DNA from: Acidaminococcaceae bacterium
Lineage (GTDB): Bacteria > Bacillota > Negativicutes > Acidaminococcales > Acidaminococcaceae
DNA length: 64,000 nt
Direction of reading: 5' to 3'
Assembly (NCBI GenBank): GCA_022484685.1
Contig: JAKVKY010000002.1
Location: 1-64,000 of the forward strand
In this document: positions 42,300 through 53,040 of the stretch, piece by piece
Position numbering within the stretch: the stretch's first letter is position 1
Layout of the letters: each line of letters starts with the position of its first letter
Notes under the pieces: generated by a model
What the model saw: the letters and a program-made list of their open reading frames with translations, nothing else
Told to the model about the DNA's origin: nothing
Database searches by the model: none
Program-made: the position numbers and the translations under genes

Positions 42300-43673
42300 A
42301 TGCTGGATGACGAAAATGTGCGGGTGGTGCAGGCCAAAGCTTTGCAAAAAGTGGCGGATGATGTGAAAGCGCTGACGAAACAAGCCGGGCAGGCGGGACT
42401 GACTCCTGCGGCCGGCGATGCTTTGATGCGCGGTTTTTTACAGGACGGCGCCGACTTGCTGGAGATGCAGACGGACGCCCTGATGACCAACGCGGTGAAG
42501 AATAAGATTAACCGCCTGACCGACCTCTGCCTGGATAATGTGCGGCAGCTGGCGGAAAAGGGGATTCACAGCGAAGGTTCCTGCGAAAAATTAAAGGACG
42601 CCTGTATTTATTTCCTGCGGCGCAAACGGGAACAGGATGCCTGCAAGATTGCCGAGATTTTTAAATACATGGCCTACAACCATAAGGAGCTGCGGGGCTT
42701 TATCTTAAAGCTGCTGGGCATGATCGGCTGCGTGGCCATGAAGAGCAAGCAGACCCAGCTGGCGCTCCAGTGCGTGGACGTCATCATGAGCAGCATGCAC
42801 GACCTGCAGGCCGGGGACGAGGAAATCGAACATACGGCCCTGGATATGCTGCAGGAACTGGCAGCCATGGCAGGACGCATGCGGGACGAGGCGGCTTTTA
42901 ACGCCGTGATCTCCAAGGTGGCGGTGCATTATGCCACGGAGAAGGTGGTCCTGGTGGGCCGCCGTCTGGAAGCTTTTTTACTGGATTTGATGTTTATCGC
43001 GGCGGACCGGCGTTATGTGAACAGCCTGCCCATGCTGCGCTGGATTTCTTTAAGGCTGGTACGCAATGCCAGCACCAGCCGGGAGGAGCAGAAAAAGTTC
43101 CTGCTGGAGTGGAGCGTGCTGGCAGCCCAGATGGCCAACCGCAACTGGTTTAATGAAACCAAGATCCTCCTGGACGGAATTTTTATCTTCCTGACCCGGG
43201 AGCAGGAGATGGAGCTGACCCGGACGGTGCTTACCAGTCTGGCAGGCCAGTTCCAGATGCACAGTCAGTGGGACGGTTTTGCCGGCTCCTTTAAGATTTA
43301 CAAGGCCTGGCATAATTACCTGCTGGTAGTGCTGGACCGGGCCGTGCTGGGCAAGTACGCCGACGAGGAAGAGCGCCTGGACGACATCCGCTTTATCCTG
43401 CGCAACCAGCGGGACATGCTGGTCCTGACCGCCAGGCTTACCATGCAGGAGGAACAGGTCCTGTTCCACCAGTGGCTGCAGCTGTGGCTGGAAGAAAACA
43501 AGGGCAATCCCCGCCGCCAGAAACGGGTGCGCCGTTTCGTACAGCTGACGGCTCAGTTCTGGCACATGACCCAGCCTAAGAGCAGCAAGAAACAGTGGCC
43601 GCTCCTGCAGGATATCTTTGAACCTTCGGCTCTTTCCAAAAAATACTGGCACTATCTGACCCAGGTGGTTTAA
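42300..43673 (+). CDS. Unrecognised all-helical protein
   Basis: A 457-residue protein that I cannot assign. It has no signal peptide or clear membrane helix. Nearly the whole sequence is predicted amphipathic helix in units of about 35-40 residues (QLALQCVDVIMSSMHDLQ, EHTALDMLQELAAMAGRM, NWFNETKILLDGIFIFL), the texture of a TPR- or HEAT-like solenoid, though no clean consensus is visible. It is rich in Leu, Met, Lys and Arg, with a basic patch near the end (RRQKRVRRF). I chose ATG 42300 with AGGTGA eight bases before it; GTG 42288 lies inside that region. It stands between pyk and the pyr operon. Confidence 0.6.
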   Translation: MLDDENVRVVQAKALQKVADDVKALTKQAGQAGLTPAAGDALMRGFLQDGADLLEMQTDALMTNAVKNKINRLTDLCLDNVRQLAEKGIHSEGSCEKLKDACIYFLRRKREQDACKIAEIFKYMAYNHKELRGFILKLLGMIGCVAMKSKQTQLALQCVDVIMSSMHDLQAGDEEIEHTALDMLQELAAMAGRMRDEAAFNAVISKVAVHYATEKVVLVGRRLEAFLLDLMFIAADRRYVNSLPMLRWISLRLVRNASTSREEQKKFLLEWSVLAAQMANRNWFNETKILLDGIFIFLTREQEMELTRTVLTSLAGQFQMHSQWDGFAGSFKIYKAWHNYLLVVLDRAVLGKYADEEERLDDIRFILRNQRDMLVLTARLTMQEEQVLFHQWLQLWLEENKGNPRRQKRVRRFVQLTAQFWHMTQPKSSKKQWPLLQDIFEPSALSKKYWHYLTQVV

Positions 43674-43675
43674 AG

Positions 43676-43770
43676 TTTTACCGCTGCCGGATGCCGTTCC
43701 AGAAAGTTAGTAATTTTACCGCTGTGGGGCGCCGGGGCAGAAAATTAGTAGTTTTACCGCCGGGCGGCGC
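43676..43770. repeat. 38-bp tandem repeats upstream of the pyr promoter
   Basis: Two imperfect units, 43676-43713 and 43714-43751, each beginning TTTTACCGCTG and ending AGTTAGTA or ATTAGTAG, followed by a partial third from 43752. They start three bases after the preceding stop codon. Confidence 0.85.
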
Positions 43771-43777
43771 AAATAAT

Positions 43778-43806
43778 TTGCATTCGCTACCCGGACATGA
43801 TATAAT
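43778..43806 (+). promoter_or_regulatory. Promoter of the pyr operon
   Basis: TTGCAT (43778-43783), 17 bp, TATAAT (43801-43806). Confidence 0.85.
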
Positions 43807-43830
43807 AACAAAAATACATATGGTAGTACC

Positions 43831-43920
43831 TTTAAAACGGTCCTGTGAGACTGTAAGGTAGACTGGCTGAAACTTAAGCTTACGCCTTCTTGCACCTTGA
43901 CGGGACAAGAAGGCTTTTTT
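43831..43920 (+). ncRNA. PyrR-dependent attenuator leader of the pyr operon
   Basis: The PyrR-binding loop GGTCCTGTGAGACT (43839-43852) matches the known form ARUCCNGNGAGGYU in most positions. It is followed by the terminator GCCTTCTTG/CAAGAAGGC with TTTTTT (43884-43920). With UMP bound, PyrR should hold the anti-antiterminator and let the terminator form. pyrR itself is not in the window. Confidence 0.85.
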
Positions 43921-43942
43921 ATATGACTTAGGAGGTAGGAGC

Positions 43943-44899
43943 ATGGCAAAAGCAAAAAATTCCCTGGGAGGCAGGGACATCCTCGACCTGGCAAGTTTAA
44001 GCGTGGAGGAGTACGAGCTGGTGTTAAACACCGCTGCGGAGATGAAACGCATCATGCAGAGGGACATTAAGAAAGTGCCCACCCTGCGGGGCAAATCCAT
44101 CATCAATCTGTTTTACGAACCCAGTACCCGGACCCGGACTTCTTTCGAGCTGGCCGGCAAGTATCTGGGTGCCGATGTGGTCAACATCACTACCTCTAGT
44201 TCCAGCGTGGTCAAGGGCGAGTGCCTGCGGGATACCATCCTGACGGTGCAGTCCATGCGCTGCGACGCCATCGTCATGCGCCATCCGGTGGAAGGCGCAG
44301 CCGTGTATGCGGCCAAGGTGGCCAAACCCATCATCATCAATGCCGGCGACGGCGCCCATGCCCACCCGTCCCAGGGACTGCTGGACATGTTCACCCTGCG
44401 GGAAAGAGGTTTGCAGTTTAAGGGCGCCAAGATGGTCATCTTAGGCGACATCCTGTACAGCCGGGTGGCCCGCAGCAACATCACCGCCTGGAAGAAACTG
44501 GGCGCCGACGTGCATGTGGTCGGTCCCAAAACCTTACTGCCCTACGACATCGCGTCCCTGGGCGTGACGGTACACGATAACGTGGAAGAAGCCATCGAAG
44601 GCGCTCAGGTTATCGACGTGCTGCGTATCCAGCTGGAGCGCCAGAAGAGCGGCCTCTTCCCCTCGCCCCGGGAATACGCCCGGGTCTTCGGCCTGAGCAA
44701 GAAACGTCTGGCCCTGGCGGCTAAAGATTGTATCGTCATGCACCCGGGTCCCATGAACCGGGGCCTGGAAATTTCCTGGGATGTAGGCTACTGCGACCAG
44801 GCAGCCATCCGGGACGAGGTCCAGAACGGTGTGGCGGTGCGGATGGCCCTGATTTATTTAACCTTGACGGGAGGTAAACCAATTGAAACTCTTAATTAA
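43943..44899 (+). CDS. pyrB: Aspartate carbamoyltransferase catalytic subunit
   Basis: PyrB joins carbamoyl phosphate and aspartate, the committed step to UMP. The carbamoyl-phosphate site EPSTRTRTSFE, HPSQGLLDMFTL, the 230s region DVLRIQLERQ (RxQxER) and HPGPMNRG are all present. At 318 residues with no pyrI regulatory gene beside it, it is of the unregulated Bacillus type, with control at the leader RNA. AGGAGGTAGGAGC precedes ATG 43943. Confidence 0.97.
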   Translation: MAKAKNSLGGRDILDLASLSVEEYELVLNTAAEMKRIMQRDIKKVPTLRGKSIINLFYEPSTRTRTSFELAGKYLGADVVNITTSSSSVVKGECLRDTILTVQSMRCDAIVMRHPVEGAAVYAAKVAKPIIINAGDGAHAHPSQGLLDMFTLRERGLQFKGAKMVILGDILYSRVARSNITAWKKLGADVHVVGPKTLLPYDIASLGVTVHDNVEEAIEGAQVIDVLRIQLERQKSGLFPSPREYARVFGLSKKRLALAAKDCIVMHPGPMNRGLEISWDVGYCDQAAIRDEVQNGVAVRMALIYLTLTGGKPIETLN

Positions 44900-46175
44900 G
44901 AACGGCCGGGTGGTAGATCCCAGCCAGAATTTAGATGCGGTTCAGGATGTGCTTCTGGAAAACGGCAAGGTTAAGGAAATAGCGAAAAAGATCACGGTGA
45001 AAGCCGACGAGGAAATTGATGCCACGGGTTTAGTGGTAGCGCCGGGTCTTATCGACCTGCATACCCATCTGCGGGAGCCGGGCCAGGAAGCCAAGGAAGA
45101 TATTGAGCACGGCACCATGGCGGCTGCGGCCGGCGGCATTACCACCGTGGCCTGCATGCCTAACACCACCCCGGTCATCGACAACGCGGTGCTGGTTACC
45201 GGCGTCAAGGAACGGGCGGCAGCCAAAGGCTACGTGCATGTGGAAGTTATCGGCGCCATCACCAAGGGCGAAGCCGGCAAGGAACTGGCGGAGATGGGGG
45301 ACATGGCAGCCAGCGGCGCCCTGGCCTTCTCCGATGACGGGCACTATGTACAGAGCTCCCGCATGTTTATTAATGCGGCCCGCTATGTGGGCGCCTTTAA
45401 GAAAATTTTAATCAGCCACTCCCTGGATCCGGAGCTGGCGGCGGACGGTTATATGCACGAAGGCGCGGTTTCGGCCCGCATCGGCGTACCCGGTATCCCC
45501 GCCGTGGCTGAAGATATTGCCGTGGCCCGGGACTGCCTGGTGGCAGAATATACCGGCGCCCATATCCATATTGCCCATGTGGCTTCCAAGGGAGCGGTGG
45601 ACATCATCCGCCGGGCCAAGGCCCGCGGCGTCAACGTCACCGCCGAAGCTACGGTCCATCATCTGACCCTGACGGACGAAGCCTGCGCCACTTATGATAC
45701 GGCTACCAGGGTTTCCCCGCCGCTCCGGAGCGCTGACCATGTGGCGGCTGTCCGGGAAGGTTTAAAAGACGGCACCCTGGACTTTATCGTCACGGACCAC
45801 GCGCCCCATGCCGCCGAAGAAAAAGATGTGGAGTTCCGCAAGGCTCCGTGCGGGTTCTGCGGCTTAGAAACATCTTTAGGCGTCATCTTAACCGAACTTT
45901 ATCAAAAAAAGCTCTTCACAATCAACGAGATTATTGCTAAAATGAGTTGTGAACCTGCGCATATTTTTGCATTAAAAAGTGGAAATTTAAAAGTCGGAGC
46001 TCCGGCTGATGTCACGATCATTGATTTAAATAAAGAGTGGACGGTGGACAAGAGCAAGTTCTACACCCTGAACAACGCCACTCCGTTTGAAGGCAAGCAG
46101 TGCAAAGGCAAGGCGGTAGCTACTATCGTTGCAGGTAAATTAGTCATGAGAGATGGTGTAGTATGCAAACGGTAA
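44883..46175 (+). CDS. pyrC: Dihydroorotase
   Basis: PyrC closes carbamoyl aspartate to dihydroorotate. Metal site DLHTHLREPG, then EDIEHGTMAAAAGG, MPNTTPV, ISHSLD, IHIAHVASKGAV and TDHAPHAAEEK identify the class I zinc enzyme of 430 residues. The start is TTG 44883 with GGAGGT ten bases before it; the gene overlaps pyrB by 17 bp and carA by 13 bp. A stretch of about 140 bp near the 3' end (45890-46030) is clearly more AT-rich than its surroundings, with rare-codon use, but the frame and motifs are intact. Confidence 0.96.
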   Translation: MKLLIKNGRVVDPSQNLDAVQDVLLENGKVKEIAKKITVKADEEIDATGLVVAPGLIDLHTHLREPGQEAKEDIEHGTMAAAAGGITTVACMPNTTPVIDNAVLVTGVKERAAAKGYVHVEVIGAITKGEAGKELAEMGDMAASGALAFSDDGHYVQSSRMFINAARYVGAFKKILISHSLDPELAADGYMHEGAVSARIGVPGIPAVAEDIAVARDCLVAEYTGAHIHIAHVASKGAVDIIRRAKARGVNVTAEATVHHLTLTDEACATYDTATRVSPPLRSADHVAAVREGLKDGTLDFIVTDHAPHAAEEKDVEFRKAPCGFCGLETSLGVILTELYQKKLFTINEIIAKMSCEPAHIFALKSGNLKVGAPADVTIIDLNKEWTVDKSKFYTLNNATPFEGKQCKGKAVATIVAGKLVMRDGVVCKR

Positions 46176-47236
46176 AGCAAGGCAAGTTAGTGTTAAAAGA
46201 CGGCAGCGTCTACGAAGGACAGCTGTACGGTAACCGGAACGCGGTGGGCGAAGTGGTGTTCACCACGGGCATGAGCGGTTACCAGGAAACTTTGACCGAC
46301 CCGTCCTACTGCGGACAGATCGTGGTCATGACCTACCCACTGGTAGGCAATTACGGGACTAATCCCTGTTTCAACCAGGGTGAAAAATGTTTTTACCAGG
46401 GCTATGTGGTCAGCGAGCTGTGCGATGCGCCCAGCAACTGGCGCTGCCAGGGTACACTCCAGGATTTCCTGGAACAGCAGCAGGTACCGGTGCTGGTAGG
46501 GGTAGATACCCGGGCCATCACCCGCAAGCTGCGCAACTACGGCGTGCTCCAGGGCGTCATCGTGCCGGCGGAGATGCCGGAGGCGGAAGTACAGAAGTTA
46601 TTAGCGACACCGGATGTGCACGACCAGGTGCGTCAGGTGACCACGTCCAAGGTCTATACCCTGGGCGACGGCCCCCTGCATGTGGCGGTGCTGGACTTTG
46701 GCATCAAGCGCAACATTTTAAATTATCTTGTCAGCTTCGGCTGCCGCCTGACGGTTTTCCCGGCTTACACCAGCGCGGAAGAAGTACTGGCCTGTGCGCC
46801 GGACGGCATCTTCCTGAGCAACGGTCCCGGAGATCCTAAGGATTTAAAAGAAGTTATTGAGAATATTAAAAAGCTGCTGGGCAAGCGGCCCATCTTCGGC
46901 ATCTGCCTGGGACACCAGCTGCTGGCTCTGGCCAACGGCTACGATACCTTTAAGATGAAGTTCGGTCACCGGGGTATCAACCACCCGGTCAGAGATATCG
47001 TGGAGCACAAGATCTGCATCAGCTCCCAGAACCACGGTTATGCCGTGGATGCCAAATCCCTGGACGCAGACGTGGAGATTACCAACGTGTCCCTGAACGA
47101 CGGCACCATCGAAGGCCTGCGTTACCTGAAACATCCCACCTTCGCGGTGCAGTACCATCCGGAGGCAAGTCCCGGACCTGGAGGTCATGAATACTTATTC
47201 AAACGGTTTATCAAGATGATGGGAGGTAAAGCATAA
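46163..47236 (+). CDS. carA: Carbamoyl-phosphate synthase small (glutaminase) subunit
   Basis: CarA hydrolyses glutamine and feeds ammonia to CarB. The class I amidotransferase triad is C248 in GICLGHQ, H332 and E334 in QYHPEAS. The N-terminal [15 protein letters not shown] and [12 protein letters not shown] are diagnostic. Length 357. It overlaps pyrC at its start and shares one base with carB (TAATG). Placing the genes inside the pyr operon suggests this copy serves pyrimidine synthesis; arginine needs may be met by it too or by another copy elsewhere. Confidence 0.97.
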   Translation: MQTVKQGKLVLKDGSVYEGQLYGNRNAVGEVVFTTGMSGYQETLTDPSYCGQIVVMTYPLVGNYGTNPCFNQGEKCFYQGYVVSELCDAPSNWRCQGTLQDFLEQQQVPVLVGVDTRAITRKLRNYGVLQGVIVPAEMPEAEVQKLLATPDVHDQVRQVTTSKVYTLGDGPLHVAVLDFGIKRNILNYLVSFGCRLTVFPAYTSAEEVLACAPDGIFLSNGPGDPKDLKEVIENIKKLLGKRPIFGICLGHQLLALANGYDTFKMKFGHRGINHPVRDIVEHKICISSQNHGYAVDAKSLDADVEITNVSLNDGTIEGLRYLKHPTFAVQYHPEASPGPGGHEYLFKRFIKMMGGKA

Positions 47237-50200
47237 TGCCAAAGCTGGCGAACATTAAAAAAGTTTTGGTTATCGGTTCCGGCCCTATCATCATCGGTCA
47301 GGCGGCGGAGTTTGACTACGCCGGCACCCAGGCCTGCCGTTCTTTGAAAGAAGAGGGGCTGGAAGTAGTGCTGGTGAACAGCAATCCTGCCACCATCATG
47401 ACGGACGTACATATCGCGGACCGGGTGTATGTGGAACCGGTTAACGTGGAGTTTTTGGAAAGCGTTATTCGTAAGGAACGTCCGGACGGACTCCTGGCTA
47501 CCCTGGGCGGCCAGGTAGGCTTAAACCTGGCCATGGAACTGGACGAGCAGGGCATCCTCAGGGATTACAGGGTCCAGCTTTTAGGTACTCAGATTGAGAC
47601 CATCAAGCGGGCCGAGGACCGGGAACTCTTTAAGGAAACCATGCTCAAGATTCACCAGCCCATCCCGGAAAGCGCCATCGTGGAAACCGTTGCGGCGGCC
47701 AAGGAATTTGCGGGCAAGGTGGGGTATCCCCTTATCGTGCGCCCAGCTTATACCCTGGGCGGCACCGGCGGCGGCATCGCCCATAACGATGACGAGCTGG
47801 ATGATATCGTCAACAAAGGTTTAACTTACAGCCTCATCGGCCAGGCGCTTATCGAACGCAGCGTGGCCGGCTGGAAGGAAATTGAATACGAGGTGCTGCG
47901 GGATGCGGAAGATAACTGCATCACCGTCTGCAGCATGGAAAACCTGGATCCGGTGGGCATTCATACCGGCGACAGCGTGGTCGTAGCCCCGGCTCAGACT
48001 CTGAGCGATAAAGAGGTGCAGATGCTGCGCCAGGCTTCCATCGATATCGTACGGGAACTGGGCGTACGCGGCGGCTGTAACGTACAGCTGGCCCTGAACC
48101 CGGATTCCGATGAGTACATCGTCATCGAGGTTAATCCCCGTGTCAGCCGTTCTTCGGCCCTGGCTTCTAAGGCCACCGGTTATCCCATCGCCAAGGTGGC
48201 CAGCAAGATTGCCGTCGGCTATACCCTGGACGAGATCAAGAACGCCGTGACGCAAAAGACCACGGCCTGCTTCGAACCGACCCTGGATTACCTGGTCGTA
48301 AAATATCCCCGCTGGCCTTTTGACAAGTTTGTCACCGCGGACCGGACCCTGGGCACCCAGATGAAAGCCACCGGCGAAGTGATGGCTATTGAGCGCAACT
48401 TTGAAGCGGCGCTCTTAAAAGCGGTCCGCTGCCTGGAAATCGGCGTCACGCATCTGGAGATGAAGGCGTTTAAGAAGTTAAACCTGGAAGAACTGCTGAC
48501 CATTATCCGCAAGCAGGACGATGAACGGCTCTTCGCCATCGCGGAATATTTCCGCAAAGGCGGCACCGTGGAGACCATCCATCAGGTGACCATGATTGAC
48601 GAATGGTTCCTGGTGAAGATTGTCAAGATTGTGGAACTGGAACAGAAAATTAAGCAGGGACCTCTGGACACGGCTTTGCTGCGGCTGGCTAAACAGCGCG
48701 GCTTTGCCGATGTGACCATCGCCGCCCTGACCGGCAAGACCTGGCAGGAGATCAGGCAGCAGCGCAAGGCTGCCGGTATCATCCCCACCTACAAGATGGT
48801 TGACACCTGCGCCGCCGAGTTTGAAGCGGCTACGCCGTACTATTACTCCACCTACGCCCAGGAGGACGAGGTGCGGGTCACGGACAGGAAGAAAGTCTGC
48901 GTGCTGGGCAGCGGTCCTATCCGCATCGGCCAGGGCGTGGAATTCGATTACTGCTCCGTACACAGCGTGTGGGCCCTGAAAGAATTAGGCTACGAGACCA
49001 TCATCATCAATAATAACCCGGAAACCGTCAGCACCGATTTTGATACGGCGGACCGTTTGTACTTCGAACCTCTTACCGTGGAAGACGTGCTCAACGTGCT
49101 GGATAAGGAAAAACCGGAAGGCGTCATCGTCCAGTTCGGCGGCCAGACCGCCATCAACCTGGCCGGGCCGCTGGAAAAAGCCGGGGTCAAGATCCTGGGT
49201 ACCAGCGTGGACGGCATCGACCGGGCGGAAGACCGGGAACGCTTCGAAGAACTGCTGACCCAGTGCAATATTCCCCGTCCTAAGGGGGAGAGCGTCACCT
49301 GCACCGAGGATGCCTTTAAGGCGGCCAAAGATGTAGGTTACCCCGTCATGGTACGCCCCAGTTATGTGCTGGGCGGCCGGGCCATGGAGATTGTTTACAA
49401 CGAAAGCGAATTAAAATACTATATGGATAACGCCGTGCAGGCTTCCAGCGACCATCCGGTCCTGGTGGACCATTATCTGATGGGCACCGAGGTGGAAGTG
49501 GACGCCATCTGCGACGGCAAAGAAGTCATGCTGCCGGGCATCATGGAGCATATTGAAAGAGCCGGCGTGCACAGCGGCGACTCTATTGCCGTGTATCCGC
49601 CCCGCAGCTTGAGCGAACATGTCATCAAGACCATCATCGACTACACGAACAAGATGGCCCTGGGCCTGAACGTGAAGGGCATCATCAATATGCAGTACAT
49701 TGTCCGGGACGGCAATGTGTACGTGATCGAGGTTAATCCCCGGTCTTCCCGTACGGTGCCGTTCCTGAGCAAAGTTACTACCATCCCCATGGTGGACGTG
49801 GCGACCAAGTGCGCTATGGGCATCTCCATCCGGGAGCAGGGCTACAAACCGGGACTGGGTTATTTCCCGGATTACTACGCCTGCAAGGCGCCGGTGTTCA
49901 GCTTCAACAAGATGAGCAACGTGGATATTACCTTAGGGCCGGAGATGAAATCTACCGGCGAGGTAATGTGCGTGGATTATCAGTATTCACGCGCCCTCTA
50001 TAAAGCTTGTATCGCCAGCGGCATCGATGTGCCTGATGAAGGTTCCATCCTCATCACCGTGGCGGACCAGGATAAGCCGGAAGCGGTGGAGATTGCCGCC
50101 GGCTTTAAGGAATTAGGTTACAACGTGGTGGCTACGGAAGGTACGGCCGCGTACCTGAAGGAACACGGCGTGGAAGTGCAGGTGGCGGTCAAGGTCAGCG

Positions 50201-50448
50201 AGAACACGCATCCCAATATCATCGACCATATTAAAGACGGCGATGTGGGCATGATCATCAACACCAGCAACCACGGCCGGGACGCCGAGCGCGACGGTTT
50301 CAAGATCCGCCGCTGCTCCGTGGAGCACGCCATTCCCTGCCTGACCAGCATGGATACGGCCCGGGAACTGCAGCGGGTCATGGCGGCTATGCGGCATCGC
50401 CGTATCGTCAGCATCGTGGCCTTACAGGACCTGTCCTGGGAAAGATAA
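47236..50448 (+). CDS. carB: Carbamoyl-phosphate synthase large subunit
   Basis: CarB builds carbamoyl phosphate from bicarbonate, ammonia and two ATP. The 1070-residue protein shows two ATP-grasp halves: [17 protein letters not shown] and [14 protein letters not shown] in the first, [17 protein letters not shown] and [14 protein letters not shown] in the second, with [11 protein letters not shown] and [13 protein letters not shown]. The C-terminal MGS-like allosteric domain (about 935-1060; [17 protein letters not shown]) binds UMP or IMP in relatives. It shares one base with carA. Confidence 0.97.
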   Translation: MPKLANIKKVLVIGSGPIIIGQAAEFDYAGTQACRSLKEEGLEVVLVNSNPATIMTDVHIADRVYVEPVNVEFLESVIRKERPDGLLATLGGQVGLNLAMELDEQGILRDYRVQLLGTQIETIKRAEDRELFKETMLKIHQPIPESAIVETVAAAKEFAGKVGYPLIVRPAYTLGGTGGGIAHNDDELDDIVNKGLTYSLIGQALIERSVAGWKEIEYEVLRDAEDNCITVCSMENLDPVGIHTGDSVVVAPAQTLSDKEVQMLRQASIDIVRELGVRGGCNVQLALNPDSDEYIVIEVNPRVSRSSALASKATGYPIAKVASKIAVGYTLDEIKNAVTQKTTACFEPTLDYLVVKYPRWPFDKFVTADRTLGTQMKATGEVMAIERNFEAALLKAVRCLEIGVTHLEMKAFKKLNLEELLTIIRKQDDERLFAIAEYFRKGGTVETIHQVTMIDEWFLVKIVKIVELEQKIKQGPLDTALLRLAKQRGFADVTIAALTGKTWQEIRQQRKAAGIIPTYKMVDTCAAEFEAATPYYYSTYAQEDEVRVTDRKKVCVLGSGPIRIGQGVEFDYCSVHSVWALKELGYETIIINNNPETVSTDFDTADRLYFEPLTVEDVLNVLDKEKPEGVIVQFGGQTAINLAGPLEKAGVKILGTSVDGIDRAEDRERFEELLTQCNIPRPKGESVTCTEDAFKAAKDVGYPVMVRPSYVLGGRAMEIVYNESELKYYMDNAVQASSDHPVLVDHYLMGTEVEVDAICDGKEVMLPGIMEHIERAGVHSGDSIAVYPPRSLSEHVIKTIIDYTNKMALGLNVKGIINMQYIVRDGNVYVIEVNPRSSRTVPFLSKVTTIPMVDVATKCAMGISIREQGYKPGLGYFPDYYACKAPVFSFNKMSNVDITLGPEMKSTGEVMCVDYQYSRALYKACIASGIDVPDEGSILITVADQDKPEAVEIAAGFKELGYNVVATEGTAAYLKEHGVEVQVAVKVSENTHPNIIDHIKDGDVGMIINTSNHGRDAERDGFKIRRCSVEHAIPCLTSMDTARELQRVMAAMRHRRIVSIVALQDLSWER

Positions 50449-50514
50449 ACACAAGTGCCGGGCAGCCTGCCATGAGCAGGCTGGTCCGGCCTTTGAGTAA
50501 GTAAAGGAGCCAGT

Positions 50515-51279
50515 ATGACCAAATTTTTATGTACGGCCAAGGTGGTAGGGCAGTATATGCTCAACGCCACCACCAAACAAATCGACCTCATCGTGCCGGA
50601 GATTGCCCGTACGGCGGTGCCGGGGCAGTTTGTCAACGTGCAGGTGAGCCGCCATACGGCGCCGCTGCTGCGTCGTCCTTTAGGCGTAGCGGCCGTGAAC
50701 CGGGAGGACGGCACCATCTCCCTCATGTACCGCATTCTCGGCGAGGCGACCCGGATTCTGGCGGACGCCTGCAGCGGAGATACTTTAAGCGTGGTGGGAC
50801 CTTTGGGCCACGGCTTTGACCTGACGGCTAAAAAACCGCTGCTGATTGGCGGCGGCTTAGGCCTGGCGCCGCTTTACTATCTGGCGGCCGCTTTGGCCAA
50901 ACAAAAACCGGCGGTGCTCATGGGCGGTCGCATCGCGGACGATCTGTTCTGGCAGGATATTTACCAGGACTATTGTCCGGAACAATATCTGACCACGGAC
51001 GACGGCAGCCTGGGTACCCAAGGTACCGTTATGGCGCTGCTGCCGGAGCTGCTGACGAAGGGTTATGACTGCGCCTATGTGTGCGGCCCCGTGCCCATGA
51101 TGAAAGCGGTGGCGGCAGCGTGCGCGGCAGCCAAGGTGCCATGCCAGGTATCCCTGGAACGGTACATGGCCTGCGGTCTGGGCGCCTGCCTGAGCTGCTC
51201 CTGCGGCGGCGTAGGCAAACGCTTGAAAGTTTGTACGGACGGACCGGTCTTTTGGGCCCAGGAGGTGGCAGAATGGTAA
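50515..51279 (+). CDS. pyrK: Dihydroorotate dehydrogenase electron-transfer subunit
   Basis: PyrK carries FAD and a [2Fe-2S] cluster and passes electrons from class 1B PyrD to NAD+. FAD site [13 protein letters not shown] part [14 protein letters not shown] and [10 protein letters not shown], cluster cysteines C220, C225, C228 and C240. The 254-residue length is normal. AAGGAG lies before ATG 50515. It overlaps pyrD by 7 bp; the two form an alpha2-beta2 enzyme. NAD-linked PyrDK fits an anaerobe. Confidence 0.95.
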   Translation: MTKFLCTAKVVGQYMLNATTKQIDLIVPEIARTAVPGQFVNVQVSRHTAPLLRRPLGVAAVNREDGTISLMYRILGEATRILADACSGDTLSVVGPLGHGFDLTAKKPLLIGGGLGLAPLYYLAAALAKQKPAVLMGGRIADDLFWQDIYQDYCPEQYLTTDDGSLGTQGTVMALLPELLTKGYDCAYVCGPVPMMKAVAAACAAAKVPCQVSLERYMACGLGACLSCSCGGVGKRLKVCTDGPVFWAQEVAEW

Positions 51280-52214
51280 AGGCAAGAAGCACGCACCGTT
51301 TGGCCGTGAACCTGGCCGGCCTTAAGCTGAAAACGCCGGTGACCACGGCTTCGGGAACTTTTGGTTTCGGCCTGGAATTTACGGATTTTCTGGACCTGCA
51401 TAAGCTGGGCGCGGTGACGGTGAAGGGTACGACCCTGCTGCCCCGGGCCGGCAACAAAGGCCAGCGGGCGGTGGAAACTCCTTCCGGCATGCTGAACTGC
51501 GTGGGTCTGGAGAATCCCGGCGTGGAGTATTTTTTACAGGAAACTTTGCCCAAGCTGGCAAAATATAAAGTACCGGTGATTGTGAACATTGCCGGTGCCA
51601 GCCCCGAGGAATACGGGGAACTGGCAGGCAAGCTGGACGTGCCCGGCGTGGCGGCGGTGGAGATTAATATTTCCTGCCCCAACGTCAAGGAAGGCGGCAT
51701 CGCTTTCGGCACCAATCCCCGGGCAGCGGCGGCGGTGGTGCGCCAGGTGAAGGACCATACCTCCAAGGTGGTCATCACCAAGCTCTCGCCTAACGTGACC
51801 AGCATCACGGAACTGGCCCTGGCCGTAGAAGCGGCCGGCACCGATGTGATTTCCCTGATTAATACCCTTATCGGCATGAAGATTGATATCGAGCATCAGC
51901 GCCCCCTGCTGGGGAACATCACCGGCGGCTTGTCCGGTCCGGCGGTGCGTCCGGTAGCGGTGCGCATGTGCTACGAGGTGGCGCAGCAGGTGAAGGTGCC
52001 CCTGATCGGTATGGGCGGCATCATGAACGCGGCGGACGCCCTGGAATTTTTCCTGGCCGGCGCTAATGCCGTGGCCGTAGGTACCGGGAACTTTGTGGAC
52101 CCTACTTTGGCCGTCAGCATTTGCGACGGGATCCTGGAGTATATGGACCGGCATAAGGTGCAGCAGGTACAGGACCTGGTAGGTTTGGCCCTGCCCGGCG
52201 GCAAGCGCCGCTAA
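51273..52214 (+). CDS. pyrD: Dihydroorotate dehydrogenase, class 1B catalytic subunit
   Basis: PyrD oxidises dihydroorotate to orotate with FMN. Motifs: [42 protein letters not shown] (active-site Cys in ISCPN), [21 protein letters not shown] and [15 protein letters not shown] place the start at ATG 51273 with GGAGGTGG eight bases before it, giving 313 residues; the open frame from 51081 lies inside pyrK and is a shadow. The cysteine and the neighbour PyrK define class 1B. Confidence 0.96.
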   Translation: MVKARSTHRLAVNLAGLKLKTPVTTASGTFGFGLEFTDFLDLHKLGAVTVKGTTLLPRAGNKGQRAVETPSGMLNCVGLENPGVEYFLQETLPKLAKYKVPVIVNIAGASPEEYGELAGKLDVPGVAAVEINISCPNVKEGGIAFGTNPRAAAAVVRQVKDHTSKVVITKLSPNVTSITELALAVEAAGTDVISLINTLIGMKIDIEHQRPLLGNITGGLSGPAVRPVAVRMCYEVAQQVKVPLIGMGGIMNAADALEFFLAGANAVAVGTGNFVDPTLAVSICDGILEYMDRHKVQQVQDLVGLALPGGKRR

Positions 52215-52304
52215 GACCGGCGCTGCAGGCAGGATAAGTTAGGTAACCGGTGCGTGCTGGCGTGGGTGCAGGTACGCAGATGTTGTAAAGAAAGGTTGTG
52301 CAAG

Positions 52305-53024
52305 ATGCAGGCAGATGACCGTTTGATCGTGGCCCTGGATTTCCCAACGGGGGAACAGGCAAAAGCCCTGGTGCGGGAACTGGGCCCGGCGGTAAGTTAT
52401 TATAAGGTGGGCATGGAACTGTATTATGCCGCCGGTAACGAGATCATTAAATTTTTAAAGGACCAGGGGAAGCAGGTCTTCCTGGATCTGAAGCTGCAGG
52501 ATATTCCCAACACGGTAGCGGGGGCGTTAAAAGTTTTAACGGCCCTGGGCGTGGATATCATCAACGTCCACGCGGTGGGAGGACCGAAGATGCTGCAGGC
52601 GGCCAAGGTGGCCGTGACGGAACAGGCGGCGGCTTTAAAGATACCGGCGCCCAAGTTGATTGCCGTAACCATCCTGACCAGCATGGATGCGGCGCAGTTT
52701 GCAGCTTTGAATTATAAGGATACCATCCCGGAGCAGGTGCTGTCCCTGGCTAAGTTAGCTAAAGAATGCGGCCTGGACGGGGTAGTGGCTTCGCCCTTGG
52801 AGGCGGCGGCTATCCGCCAGGCCTGCGGCCCGGATTTTCTCATCGTGACTCCGGGAGTCAGACCAGCCGGCGCCGCGCAGGGTGACCAGAGCCGGGTAGC
52901 TACGCCGGCCGGCGCTCTCAAAAATGGCGCCAGCCACCTGGTGGTAGGGCGTCCCATTACCCAGGCTGCTGATAAAAAAGCGGCGGCAGCAGCCATCGTG
53001 GCGGAAATTAGTAACGTAAAATAA
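52305..53024 (+). CDS. pyrF: Orotidine-5'-phosphate decarboxylase
   Basis: PyrF removes CO2 from OMP to give UMP. The catalytic tetrad is in LDLKLQDIPNTV (Asp-Lys-x-x-Asp) with IVALDFPTG at the N-terminus, INVHAVGG, TPGVRPAGAAQGDQ and VVGRPI at the phosphate site. ATG 52305 gives 239 residues, the family norm; a purine-rich AAAGAAAGG lies about ten bases before it. The 90-bp gap after pyrD is the longest inside the operon apart from carB-pyrK. Confidence 0.95.
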   Translation: MQADDRLIVALDFPTGEQAKALVRELGPAVSYYKVGMELYYAAGNEIIKFLKDQGKQVFLDLKLQDIPNTVAGALKVLTALGVDIINVHAVGGPKMLQAAKVAVTEQAAALKIPAPKLIAVTILTSMDAAQFAALNYKDTIPEQVLSLAKLAKECGLDGVVASPLEAAAIRQACGPDFLIVTPGVRPAGAAQGDQSRVATPAGALKNGASHLVVGRPITQAADKKAAAAAIVAEISNVK

Positions 53025-53040
53025 AAAGGCGAGGTGCACC

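Noticed and set aside
51081-51272. N-terminal extension of PyrD
   Set aside because: It lies wholly inside pyrK in another frame and carries no PyrD motif; ATG 51273 has a strong ribosome site.
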